DNA from: an uncultured Emergencia sp.
Lineage (GTDB): Bacteria > Bacillota > Clostridia > Peptostreptococcales > Anaerovoracaceae
Assembly (NCBI GenBank): GCA_937997955.1
Contig: CALLDR010000088.1
Span: 1 to 12,107, forward strand
Reading direction: 5' to 3'
Length of the DNA stretch: 12,107 bases
Below, piece after piece: positions 1-7,806 of the stretch (positions are counted from its first letter, which is position 1; each line of letters begins with the position of its first letter). The notes under the pieces were generated by a model, which worked only from the letters and a program-made list of their open reading frames with translations, did not search any database and had not been told where the DNA came from. Position numbers and translations under genes: made by a program.

Positions 1-169
1 CCGCACGAAGCTTAGAAATCAGGCAAAAGTGGCGTGCAGCACAAGTGTCGCGCTGTATGGTACGCAAAGAGTGGAAAAAGTGGCGCAAGCCGCCAATGAC
101 CGCGAAAAACCACGAAAAAAGTGGTCCGAAGGTTTCATGGGCAGGCCCTGAGCCATGTTTTTTCCTCGC
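1..169. other. Left-edge region without a supported gene
   Basis: No gene can be assigned. Two plus-strand frames are open from the window edge, one to a TGA at 149-151 and one to a TGA at 171-173, so the 3' end of an upstream gene is possible. The two translations compete and neither resembles a family I recognise. The stretch carries short repeated words: AAAAGTGGCG at 25-34 and 76-85, and AAAAGTGG at 117-124. A small inverted repeat ACCAC/GTGGT (109-113 and 121-125) is followed by a T run when read on the minus strand. Confidence 0.3.
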
Positions 170-197
170 TTGACAATTTATTTTAATTAAGTATAAT
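170..197 (+). promoter_or_regulatory. Sigma-A-type promoter of the RpiR regulator gene
   Basis: The -35 box TTGACA (170-175) and the -10 box TATAAT (192-197) are both perfect consensus with a 16-bp spacer. The start point would be near 204. That is 7 bases upstream of the GTG at 211, 22 upstream of the ATG at 226 and 85 upstream of the ATG at 289. The TGAAAC palindrome found at the nag promoter is not seen here, so autoregulation through that site is not supported. Confidence 0.85.
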
Positions 198-288
198 AAT
201 ATCGTGTATCGTGACGAAAGATTTGATGTCAGGATACAGCTGCAGTTTTTGTTTTTTCAATCAGCACATCGGCTGTGAAAGGGATTGT

Positions 289-1242
289 ATGGACAATGCG
301 TTAATTACAAAGGTCAATGATTCGGGCGCGCACGAAACCGATGGCGAGATCAATGCGAAAAAAACGGATCTATCCCAAATCAATGTCGAACTGTTGGTTC
401 GCAGTGAATATGATTCTCTGAGCAATACGGAGAAGAAAGCGGCCGCCTATTTTCTGAACCATATCGAAGATGTGTTCAAGAAGCCGATTTCGCAGCTCGC
501 CGCTGAGTCAGGCGTAAGCAAAGTAGCCTGGGTCAGGTTTTGCAAGACCCTGGGCTTCAGTGGGCTGAAGGATTTGAAAAAATCCCTGTTCAACGAGTTC
601 TATCAGGCAAAGGAACAGGAAAAGGAAAGCCGCGTTGTGTTTTCGGATATTTTCGAAGCGGAGCAGGACAGTCTCAGTCAGATGATCCTGAGCGTGTGCA
701 GTAACAGCGTGGCCGCGATTGAAGACACAGCAAAGATTCTGGATCCGGACAGCGTAGAACTGGCTGCCAAAAAGATCCTGGAAGCCAGGACGATCCGCAT
801 CTTCGGCATCGGCGCTTCCGCACTGGTAGCCGAGGACCTGTTCACCAAACTTCTGCGTATTGACATGGACGTGCGCTTCTTCCCGGAATTTCACTCACAG
901 CTCACATATGCTTCCAACATGACGCCGGAGGACGTCGCGATCATCATCTCCACATCAGGACGAACACAGGAGGTCATCGAAATCCTTGATATCGCAAACC
1001 AGTTCGGCGCGCAGGTCATCGTGCTGACCTCTTACGGCAAGAGCCCCCTGGCACTGGGCTCCGATATTCAGCTGTACAGTTCCTCGCCGGAGGTCACTCC
1101 CCGAAGCGGCGCCATGTGCAGCCGTATTGCCCAGATGGTCGTGGTCGACGTACTGTTCTCCGCAGTGGCAAGGCTGGATTACAACAGGAGCGTTTCTGTT
1201 CTGGAAAACAGCCTCAAAAGCACTCAGTCACACAGGCTGTAA
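289..1242 (+). CDS. RpiR/MurR-family transcriptional regulator (HTH + SIS)
   Basis: This is a sugar-phosphate-sensing repressor or activator of the RpiR family. From the ATG at 289 (317 aa), an N-terminal HTH_6 domain covers about residues 34-109, with a recognition segment SGVSKVAWVRFCKTLGF at 74-90. A C-terminal SIS (sugar isomerase) domain covers about 156-284, with GIGAS at 173-177 and STSGRTQE at 221-228. SIS domains of this family bind phosphosugars. The gene converges on murQ-nagA-nagB, so control of that operon by GlcNAc-6-P, MurNAc-6-P or a related effector is the likely role (inference). The start is uncertain. I prefer 289 because AAAGGG lies 5 bases upstream. ATG 226 and GTG 211 are in frame and would add 21 or 26 residues containing four or five cysteines. 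About 33 residues precede the HTH even from 289, longer than usual. Confidence 0.88.
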   Translation: MDNALITKVNDSGAHETDGEINAKKTDLSQINVELLVRSEYDSLSNTEKKAAAYFLNHIEDVFKKPISQLAAESGVSKVAWVRFCKTLGFSGLKDLKKSLFNEFYQAKEQEKESRVVFSDIFEAEQDSLSQMILSVCSNSVAAIEDTAKILDPDSVELAAKKILEARTIRIFGIGASALVAEDLFTKLLRIDMDVRFFPEFHSQLTYASNMTPEDVAIIISTSGRTQEVIEILDIANQFGAQVIVLTSYGKSPLALGSDIQLYSSSPEVTPRSGAMCSRIAQMVVVDVLFSAVARLDYNRSVSVLENSLKSTQSHRL

Positions 1243-1268
1243 AAGCCCCAAGGTCTTTCATTGGGCTT
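1243..1268 (-). terminator. Possible terminator of the nagB-nagA-murQ transcript
   Basis: An inverted repeat, AAGCCCCAA (1243-1251) and TTGGGCTT (1261-1268) with one bulged base, fills the gap between the convergent regulator and murQ stop codons. Read on the minus strand, the hairpin is followed by only four T residues, so it is a modest terminator for the murQ side. The plus-strand side has no T run. Confidence 0.45.
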
Positions 1269-1274
1269 GCCCCG

Positions 1275-2222
1275 CTAAACCTCCCGGATCTGCCGGACAT
1301 AGGCGTCTTTTTTCATACCGTCCTCCTGAGACAGGATTACATCTGCGATCCTTCCTTTCCGAAGCGCCAGCATCTCATTGGCTGTCTCTTTATCCACATC
1401 GCATAGAATCATAATGATTGCCGTCTTAGACGCGTAATCCGCCAGTTCAAGAGTCTCCGCGGCTTCCTCCCTGCTGACCCCCGTGGCAGCGCACACGATG
1501 GTAACAGCGCGGGCGCGCAGCTTCTGATTGGTGGCTTTTACATCCACCATCAGATTACTGTATACCTTGCCCTGATGGATCATCACGCCTGTAGAAAGCA
1601 TGTTCAGCACCATTTTCTGCGCTGTGCCGCACTTTAAGCGGGTGGAACCGGTAATCACCTCCGGCCCCGGCTGAGGCGAAATTCCAATGTCCGCCGCGCG
1701 GTCCACCTCGGATCCCGGACAGCAGGTGACGCCGATCACGCTGGCGCCCAGACGGCGCGCATATTCCATGGCTCCCAGCACAAAGGGCGTCCGGCCGCTG
1801 GCCGCGATCCCCACAAGGATATCCTCTTTCCGAAATGTAATATCCCGCAGGCTTTTTTCACCTTCCTCCGGCGTATCCTCCGCTCCCTCTGCCGCCGTGG
1901 TCATGGCAGCGGGGCCGCCTGCGAGTATGGCTGTGACCATCTCCGGATCGGTGCCAAAGGTGGGCGGACATTCTGCCGCGTCCAGCGCGCCCAGACGTCC
2001 GGAAGTACCGCAGCCGCAGTAGACCAGACGGCCTCCCCGTTCCATTTGGCGGCAGATCAAATCGATGGCCTCCGCGATCTGAGGCAAAACCTGTTCCACA
2101 GCCGTGGCCACTTTCTTATCCTCAGCGTTTATGCGCCGCACCATCTCCATCGTACTCACGCGGTCAATGTCTATGGTGTCGGCATTTCGTTGTTCTGTCT
2201 TAATTTTAGCGATTTGCTCCAT
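1275..2222 (-). CDS. murQ: N-acetylmuramic acid 6-phosphate etherase
   Basis: MurQ cleaves the lactyl ether of MurNAc-6-P to give GlcNAc-6-P and D-lactate in the cytoplasm, the committed step of MurNAc salvage. The 315-aa length fits the family. The SIS-fold hallmark runs from LVYCGCGTSGRLG into DAAECPPTFG (residues 66-90). E84 in that motif and E115 in EGAED match the two glutamates, 83 and 114, assigned to catalysis in E. coli MurQ, with a one-residue offset. The ATG at 2222 has GGGAGGT 7 bases upstream. The gene is last in the nagB-nagA-murQ run, 53 bp after nagA, and its product is the substrate of NagA. The identification is firm. Confidence 0.96.
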   Translation of the reverse strand: MEQIAKIKTEQRNADTIDIDRVSTMEMVRRINAEDKKVATAVEQVLPQIAEAIDLICRQMERGGRLVYCGCGTSGRLGALDAAECPPTFGTDPEMVTAILAGGPAAMTTAAEGAEDTPEEGEKSLRDITFRKEDILVGIAASGRTPFVLGAMEYARRLGASVIGVTCCPGSEVDRAADIGISPQPGPEVITGSTRLKCGTAQKMVLNMLSTGVMIHQGKVYSNLMVDVKATNQKLRARAVTIVCAATGVSREEAAETLELADYASKTAIIMILCDVDKETANEMLALRKGRIADVILSQEDGMKKDAYVRQIREV

Positions 2223-2275
2223 TTCAGTTACCTCCCGCCCTTGCCAGGCGTCATCAGCCTTCCTGCAATCGTCTC

Positions 2276-3382
2276 TTATTTTCCATTTACTTTTACGCCG
2301 TCCACGAACACAGCCTGCAGACGCAGCTCCCGATCCAGAACTGCCAGATCTGCGCTGCGTCCAACGCTGATCTGTCCAGCTTCCAGTCCCACTGCCTGCG
2401 CAGGCGCGGTGGAAGCCGCGTAGACGGCATCGGCCAGGGGCAGACCAAATTGTACCGCATTGTGCACCGCGTCCAAAAGGGAAATAGAAGATCCGGCCAG
2501 AACCCCGTCCAGCAGTGTGGCTTTTCCGCCCTCCATGACGATGGGCTGTCCTCCCAGCTCATAGTTCCCATCGGGCATCCCCGCGCAGCGCAGTGAATCG
2601 GAGATCAGATTCAGCCGGTCTCCAAACATCCGGTGCGCAGCCCGAATGACAGCGGGATGGATATGCAGCCCGTCGCAGATCAGCTCTACGCTGGCTCCGC
2701 TGTCCAAGGCCGCCCCGATGACGCCGGGCTCCCGGTGAAGGAGAGAAGGCATACCGTTGAAAAGATGGGTGACATGGCTGGCGCCGGCATCAAAGGCTGC
2801 CATGGCCGTATCGTAGTCCGCCGCGGTGTGTCCCAAAGATACGGTACAGCTTCGGGATACCTCCCGGATAAACGCTATGGCCCCCTCTTCCTCGGGCGCC
2901 ACGGTCACCAGCTTCACCTGTCCGCCGCTGGCTTCATTCAGGCGGCAGAACAGGCCCGCGTCCGGCTTCTGCAGGTTTACGGCCGCCTGAGAACCCCTCT
3001 TGGCATAGCTGAGGAAAGGGCCCTCCAGATGCACGCCGGCGCACTTGGCTCCGCCGGAACGGCGGAAATGCAGGACAGCCTCCATGGCAGCGCCCAGCAC
3101 CGGCTCCGGCAAGGTCATCGTGGTGGCCAGAAAACTGGTGACACCGCGGGAAGCGTAGTAGTCTGCCATGACCTGGAATCCCTCTGGTTTCCCATCGGAG
3201 AAGTCCTCTCCCACCGCGCCATGGGTGTGAATGTCCACCAGTCCGGGAATCACATAGCCTCCATGGACGTCTAAATCCGCAGGACCGTCCAGCCTCCCTA
3301 TGGCCTCAATCCGGTCCCCAAAGCGAATATCACCTTCAACAAAGGATTTTCCCAGAAAAATATTCGCGTTTTTTATCAGCAT
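2276..3382 (-). CDS. nagA: N-acetylglucosamine-6-phosphate deacetylase
   Basis: NagA hydrolyses GlcNAc-6-P to glucosamine-6-P and acetate. It is a TIM-barrel amidohydrolase of 368 aa, within the usual family length. Visible landmarks are PGLVDIHTHG (residues 46-55), metal ligand E120 in HLEGPF, H185 in SLGHT, H206 in THLFNGM, substrate-binding H240 in DGLH, and the catalytic aspartate D262 in LISDS. The ATG at 3382 is preceded by AAGGAGGG at good spacing. The gene sits 30 bp after nagB and before murQ in the same orientation, so the product of MurQ is deacetylated here and passed to NagB. The full active site is present and nothing suggests inactivation. Confidence 0.96.
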   Translation of the reverse strand: MLIKNANIFLGKSFVEGDIRFGDRIEAIGRLDGPADLDVHGGYVIPGLVDIHTHGAVGEDFSDGKPEGFQVMADYYASRGVTSFLATTMTLPEPVLGAAMEAVLHFRRSGGAKCAGVHLEGPFLSYAKRGSQAAVNLQKPDAGLFCRLNEASGGQVKLVTVAPEEEGAIAFIREVSRSCTVSLGHTAADYDTAMAAFDAGASHVTHLFNGMPSLLHREPGVIGAALDSGASVELICDGLHIHPAVIRAAHRMFGDRLNLISDSLRCAGMPDGNYELGGQPIVMEGGKATLLDGVLAGSSISLLDAVHNAVQFGLPLADAVYAASTAPAQAVGLEAGQISVGRSADLAVLDRELRLQAVFVDGVKVNGK

Positions 3383-3412
3383 CGAGTGTCCCTCCTTGTC
3401 TTTCCCACGGGA

Positions 3413-4138
3413 TTACAGGCCGCTCAGCGCCTCACGGTCGCCCACCAGGATCACGTCCGGATGAAGCTGCAGCACAGAGGCGGTCACCCTGGGTGTAACG
3501 GGGCCCTTCAGAGCAGCGGCTACGATGTCAGCTTTTTCCCGTCCGCTGACCATCAGCAGGATGCGGCGTGCCTGAAAGATGGAACGGATCCCCATGGACA
3601 GCGCCTTCCGGGGCACCTGATCCCGGCTGGCAAAGAACCGCGCGTTGGCGTCGATAGTGCTGTCAGCCAGTTCTGCCACATGGGTGCCCAGAGGAAATTC
3701 ATCACCGGGCTCGTTGAATCCGATATGGCCGTTGCGGCCAATGCCCAGCACCTGGAGATCGATCCCGCCTAAATCCTCAATCAGCTGGTCATAACGGCGG
3801 CATTCTGCCTCCATGCACCTGGCCCCGCCATCGGGTACGTGGGTGGCGTCAGGATTGATGTTGACGTGGTCGAACAGGTTTCTCTGCATGAAATATCGGT
3901 AGCTCTGCTCATGGTCGGGCGCCAGCCCCACGTACTCGTCCAGATTTACCGTCCGTACGCGGGAAAAATCCAGCTCTCCCCTGTGGTTTTTCTCCACCAG
4001 CTCCCGGTACATGCCCATGGGTGTAACCCCTGTGGCCAGCCCCAGCACACTGTCGGGACGCAGCAGGAGCTGAGCGGCCAGTATATCCGCGCCCCGGCGG
4101 CTCATAGCGCAGTAATCGTCTTCTCTATAGATTCGCAT
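3413..4138 (-). CDS. nagB: Glucosamine-6-phosphate deaminase
   Basis: NagB converts glucosamine-6-P to fructose-6-P and ammonia, the entry of amino sugars into glycolysis. At 241 aa it is of the short, Bacillus-like type, lacking the longer C-terminus of the roughly 266-aa E. coli enzyme. Visible motifs are LGLATGVTPMGMY (residues 32-44), NLDEY with D67 (equivalent to E. coli D72), and GIGRNGHIGFNEP (132-144), which holds N136, H138 and E143 at the positions of D141, H143 and E148. The ATG at 4138 has AGGGAG about 9 bases upstream. It is the first gene after a consensus promoter at 4214-4242, so it heads the nagB-nagA-murQ transcript. Confidence 0.96.
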   Translation of the reverse strand: MRIYREDDYCAMSRRGADILAAQLLLRPDSVLGLATGVTPMGMYRELVEKNHRGELDFSRVRTVNLDEYVGLAPDHEQSYRYFMQRNLFDHVNINPDATHVPDGGARCMEAECRRYDQLIEDLGGIDLQVLGIGRNGHIGFNEPGDEFPLGTHVAELADSTIDANARFFASRDQVPRKALSMGIRSIFQARRILLMVSGREKADIVAAALKGPVTPRVTASVLQLHPDVILVGDREALSGL

Positions 4139-4199
4139 ACTTTCATGCTCCCTCTCGCTTGCACATCGCTTAATTTAGTTTCATAATTTCGTTCATGTT

Positions 4200-4214
4200 T
4201 GAAACTAAGTTTCA
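4200..4214. promoter_or_regulatory. Palindromic operator on the nag promoter start point
   Basis: TGAAACTAAGTTTCA is a perfect 15-bp palindrome (6-base arms, 3-base centre). It abuts the -10 box and spans the predicted start point of the nagB promoter, the classic place for a repressor. Its right half, with flanks AGTTTCAT (4208-4215), recurs in the same orientation at 4177-4184, 31 bp away or about three helical turns, which suggests a second, weaker site. TGAAA-type palindromes are in keeping with RpiR-family operators. Assignment to the regulator at 289-1242 is inference from proximity. Confidence 0.7.
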
Positions 4215-4242
4215 TTATAGCGGCATCTGCGCGAATTGTCAA
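4214..4242 (-). promoter_or_regulatory. Consensus sigma-A promoter of nagB-nagA-murQ
   Basis: Read on the minus strand, TTGACA (4242-4237) and TATAAT (4219-4214) are separated by exactly 17 bp. The start point would fall near 4207, leaving a 5' leader of roughly 70 bases before the nagB ATG. So strong a promoter implies that control comes from a repressor, and a palindrome lies exactly on the start site. Confidence 0.88.
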
Positions 4243-4301
4243 TAAAGTAAGTCCCATTTCTAATCCTGCATCTATCTCCTGCGTCCACCGCCTCTTAACA
4301 T

Positions 4302-4336
4302 CATCGCCCATTATACATCGCCCATTCACCGCCCAA
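4302..4336. repeat. Short direct repeats CATCGCCCAT between kinase and nagB
   Basis: CATCGCCCAT occurs at 4302-4311 and again at 4316-4325, a 14-bp period. A diverged third copy, CACCGCCCA, is at 4327-4335. They lie just after the kinase stop codon and about 60 bp upstream of the nag -35 box. The role is unknown: a regulator site or chance slippage are both possible. Confidence 0.5.
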
Positions 4337-4347
4337 AAATCAGCCGT

Positions 4348-5268
4348 TCACCGGTCCGCGCAGCGTTTTTCTCTTTTCAGCAGCCTGATGGCTCCCTCCG
4401 CGGCATCCTGGGTGACCGGCAGAATGCAGGCGTCTTCCCGGCATTCCAGGATACGCCGTGTCACCAAGCTCCGAATCGTCTGGTTCTTCAAAAGCACGCT
4501 TCCAGCCAGGGCGATGTTCTTCTCCTCCGGCAGCTTCATCATGATCGTCTGCGCCATCAGATTCAGTTCTTCAGCGCTTCTCCGTTCAATCTCCATGGCA
4601 GCGGCGTCGCCTGCCGCGGCCGCCTGCCCCACCAGGACTGCCAGAGACGCGATATCTTTTTTGGATCTCGACGGGGCATAGAGATACCCGATCAGATCCT
4701 CAAGGCTGTCGAGCTCCAGCATCTCCATGACCAGGCGGCGTAGAACAGTGGGGCCGCCCCTGCCGTCCTCTCCCCTCACCACGGCCGACAGCATCTCAAT
4801 GGCCATGGCGTAGGCACTTCCTCCATCATCTATCAGATGCCCGTATCCGCCGATCCGCAGCGTCGTCCCGTCCGCTCTCCGTCCCAGGCAGATAGAGCCG
4901 GTCCCGGCGATGAGAACGATGCCGCGGCACTCCGGAAACGCCGCCGCCAAAGCGGTCTCGCCGTCTGAATAAGTAAAGACCGCAGACCGGTATCCTGCCT
5001 CTTCAAAGGCCTGTGTGAGGAGCTTTTTTGTCATCGGATTGCTGCTGCCAGCTGCCCCGATTCCGATGCCACCGCAGTGTTCGGGCTGAAAACCAGAGGT
5101 CCGCAGCCACCGCAGTATCTCCGCCATAGTTTCCTGAAACTGCCCATGGCTCTGTCCGTTTATATTCAGCGCTCCGGCGGTGTAGCGGGCAATCACGCGT
5201 CCCTCTCTGTCCGCGATACAGATCTTTGTGGCAGTGCCGCCGCCGTCCATTCCAAGAAGATATTCCAT
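4348..5268 (-). CDS. BadF/NAGK-type kinase, probable GlcNAc/MurNAc kinase
   Basis: This is an ASKHA-fold sugar kinase of the BadF/BadG/BcrA/BcrD ATPase family, to which N-acetylglucosamine kinases and the MurNAc/GlcNAc kinase MurK of Clostridium acetobutylicum belong. In the 306-aa form, phosphate-1 motif DGGGT is at residues 8-12. GIGAAGSS, SDGETAL, IAGTGS and GGYGHLIDDGGSAYAMA follow in the order expected of NAGK-like enzymes. The neighbouring nagB, nagA and murQ make an amino-sugar substrate very likely; MurNAc would supply MurQ directly. A TTG codon at 5271 is an alternative start: GGAAAGGA lies 8 bases upstream of it but 11 upstream of the ATG at 5268. The substrate cannot be fixed from sequence, so no gene symbol is given. 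Confidence 0.85.
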   Translation of the reverse strand: MEYLLGMDGGGTATKICIADREGRVIARYTAGALNINGQSHGQFQETMAEILRWLRTSGFQPEHCGGIGIGAAGSSNPMTKKLLTQAFEEAGYRSAVFTYSDGETALAAAFPECRGIVLIAGTGSICLGRRADGTTLRIGGYGHLIDDGGSAYAMAIEMLSAVVRGEDGRGGPTVLRRLVMEMLELDSLEDLIGYLYAPSRSKKDIASLAVLVGQAAAAGDAAAMEIERRSAEELNLMAQTIMMKLPEEKNIALAGSVLLKNQTIRSLVTRRILECREDACILPVTQDAAEGAIRLLKREKRCADR

Positions 5269-5303
5269 CAAAGGCTCATTCCTTTCCTAACCTGATTTTT
5301 TTA

Positions 5304-5333
5304 AGTATAGCATGAGCAGATACAAAAATACAA
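5304..5333 (-). promoter_or_regulatory. Candidate promoter of the kinase gene
   Basis: On the minus strand TTGTAT (5333-5328) and TATACT (5309-5304) stand 18 bp apart, upstream of the kinase Shine-Dalgarno site. Both boxes differ from consensus, so this is weaker than the other promoters in the window. It is the best candidate in the gap. Confidence 0.45.
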
Positions 5334-5339
5334 GGCTGC

Positions 5340-5354
5340 CGGAACAAAGTTTCA
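5340..5354. promoter_or_regulatory. Second operator-like site upstream of the kinase
   Basis: CGGAACAAAGTTTCA matches the nag operator palindrome TGAAACTAAGTTTCA at 12 of 15 positions, with one arm (GTTTCA) intact. It lies just upstream of the candidate kinase promoter. If real, it would put the kinase and the nag operon under one regulator. The degenerate left arm makes it only a candidate. Confidence 0.4.
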
Positions 5355-5441
5355 GTCCTTTGGCCCCGTATAATATTTTTATTTCTCTTTCAGCACACAT
5401 GCAGCGCGCGTTTTCCCCGCGCTTACTTAAGACAGTATCAT

Positions 5442-5471
5442 TTTTGAAGCAGACAGTTTTGAATCAGACAG
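5442..5471. repeat. 15-bp tandem repeat upstream of the glutamine synthetase promoter
   Basis: TTTTGAAGCAGACAG (5442-5456) is followed immediately by TTTTGAATCAGACAG (5457-5471), identical at 14 of 15 positions. A further GACAG is at 5431-5435. The repeat ends 24 bp before the -35 box, where an activator could bind. No family is recognised. Confidence 0.75.
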
Positions 5472-5495
5472 CAATAAAAAAATATAAATTCCCCA

Positions 5496-5524
5496 TTGAC
5501 AATTTCCAAATTAAGGCGTATAAT
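5496..5524 (+). promoter_or_regulatory. Consensus sigma-A promoter of the glutamine synthetase-asnB operon
   Basis: TTGACA (5496-5501) and TATAAT (5519-5524) are both perfect with a 17-bp spacer. Transcription should start near 5531, giving a leader of about 144 bases that carries an RNA element and a terminator. A promoter this strong in front of a terminator points to control at the level of termination. Confidence 0.9.
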
Positions 5525-5538
5525 CCACTACATTGAAA

Positions 5539-5573
5539 AACAACATAGGATTTGTTAACGGCAAAGGCGTCGT
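5539..5573 (+). promoter_or_regulatory. Predicted two-hairpin ANTAR antitermination target
   Basis: Two small hairpins lie one base apart, starting about 8 bases into the transcript. P1 has arms AACAA (5539-5543) and TTGTT (5552-5556), a C-U closing mismatch and the six-base loop ATAGGA (5545-5550). P2 has arms ACGGC (5558-5562) and GTCGT (5569-5573), one G-U pair and the six-base loop AAAGGC (5563-5568). Both loops have A at position 1 and G at position 4, the conserved feature of RNAs bound by ANTAR-domain antiterminators such as NasR and EutV. P2 uses the bases that form the 5' arm of the downstream terminator, so the structures exclude each other. The RNA-binding protein is not in the window. 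Confidence 0.75.
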
Positions 5574-5618
5574 AAGAGGGAGAACCTCTCTCTTACAGTC
5601 TCTGCCGTTTTTTATTTT
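5557..5618 (+). terminator. Leader attenuator terminator of the glutamine synthetase operon
   Basis: AACGGCA (5557-5563) pairs with TGCCGTT (5603-5609), which runs into TTTTTTATTTT (5608-5618). Inside it is a strong hairpin (5572-5596): GTAAGAG/CTCTTAC, with the stem extending to about 11 pairs around a three-base loop. This is an intrinsic terminator about 57 bases before the glutamine synthetase start. Its 5' arm is shared with hairpin P2 of the ANTAR-type element, so readthrough is expected when P2 is stabilised. Confidence 0.85.
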
Positions 5619-5674
5619 CCAAAACAGGATCAAGAAAAATCAAGACCAAATATTAAGAAGTGAGGTGCACAGCA

Positions 5675-7789
<2,115 letters not shown>

Positions 7790-7806
7790 ACCGGAGGTAA
7801 ATTTTT

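Noticed and set aside
109..125. ACCAC/GTGGT hairpin with T run on the minus strand as a terminator
   Set aside because: A 5-bp stem is too weak and no minus-strand gene ends upstream of it in the window.
2633..3274. 213-aa plus-strand open frame opposite nagA
   Set aside because: It is an antisense shadow of nagA, whose active-site motifs are intact in the other strand; high GC at third positions produces such frames.
4102..4329. 75-aa minus-strand open frame between the kinase and nagB
   Set aside because: It runs through the consensus nag promoter and the operator palindrome and overlaps the nagB start; its composition and lack of a recognisable domain suggest chance.
5369..5374. TATAAT on the plus strand as a further promoter
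   Set aside because: The position 17 bp upstream reads AAAGTT, which is not a -35 box, and a perfect promoter exists 150 bp downstream.
5403..5423. GC-rich hairpin AGCGCG/CGCGCT
   Set aside because: No T run follows on either strand, so it is not an intrinsic terminator; no other role can be supported.
5312..5536. 74-aa plus-strand open frame in the kinase-glutamine synthetase gap
   Set aside because: It covers the tandem repeat and both boxes of the glutamine synthetase promoter in AT-rich intergenic DNA, and no plausible ribosome binding site is seen.
5660..5674. GTG at 5660 as the start of glutamine synthetase
   Set aside because: It would overlap the good GAGGTG site serving the ATG at 5675, and GSIII proteins align from the latter.
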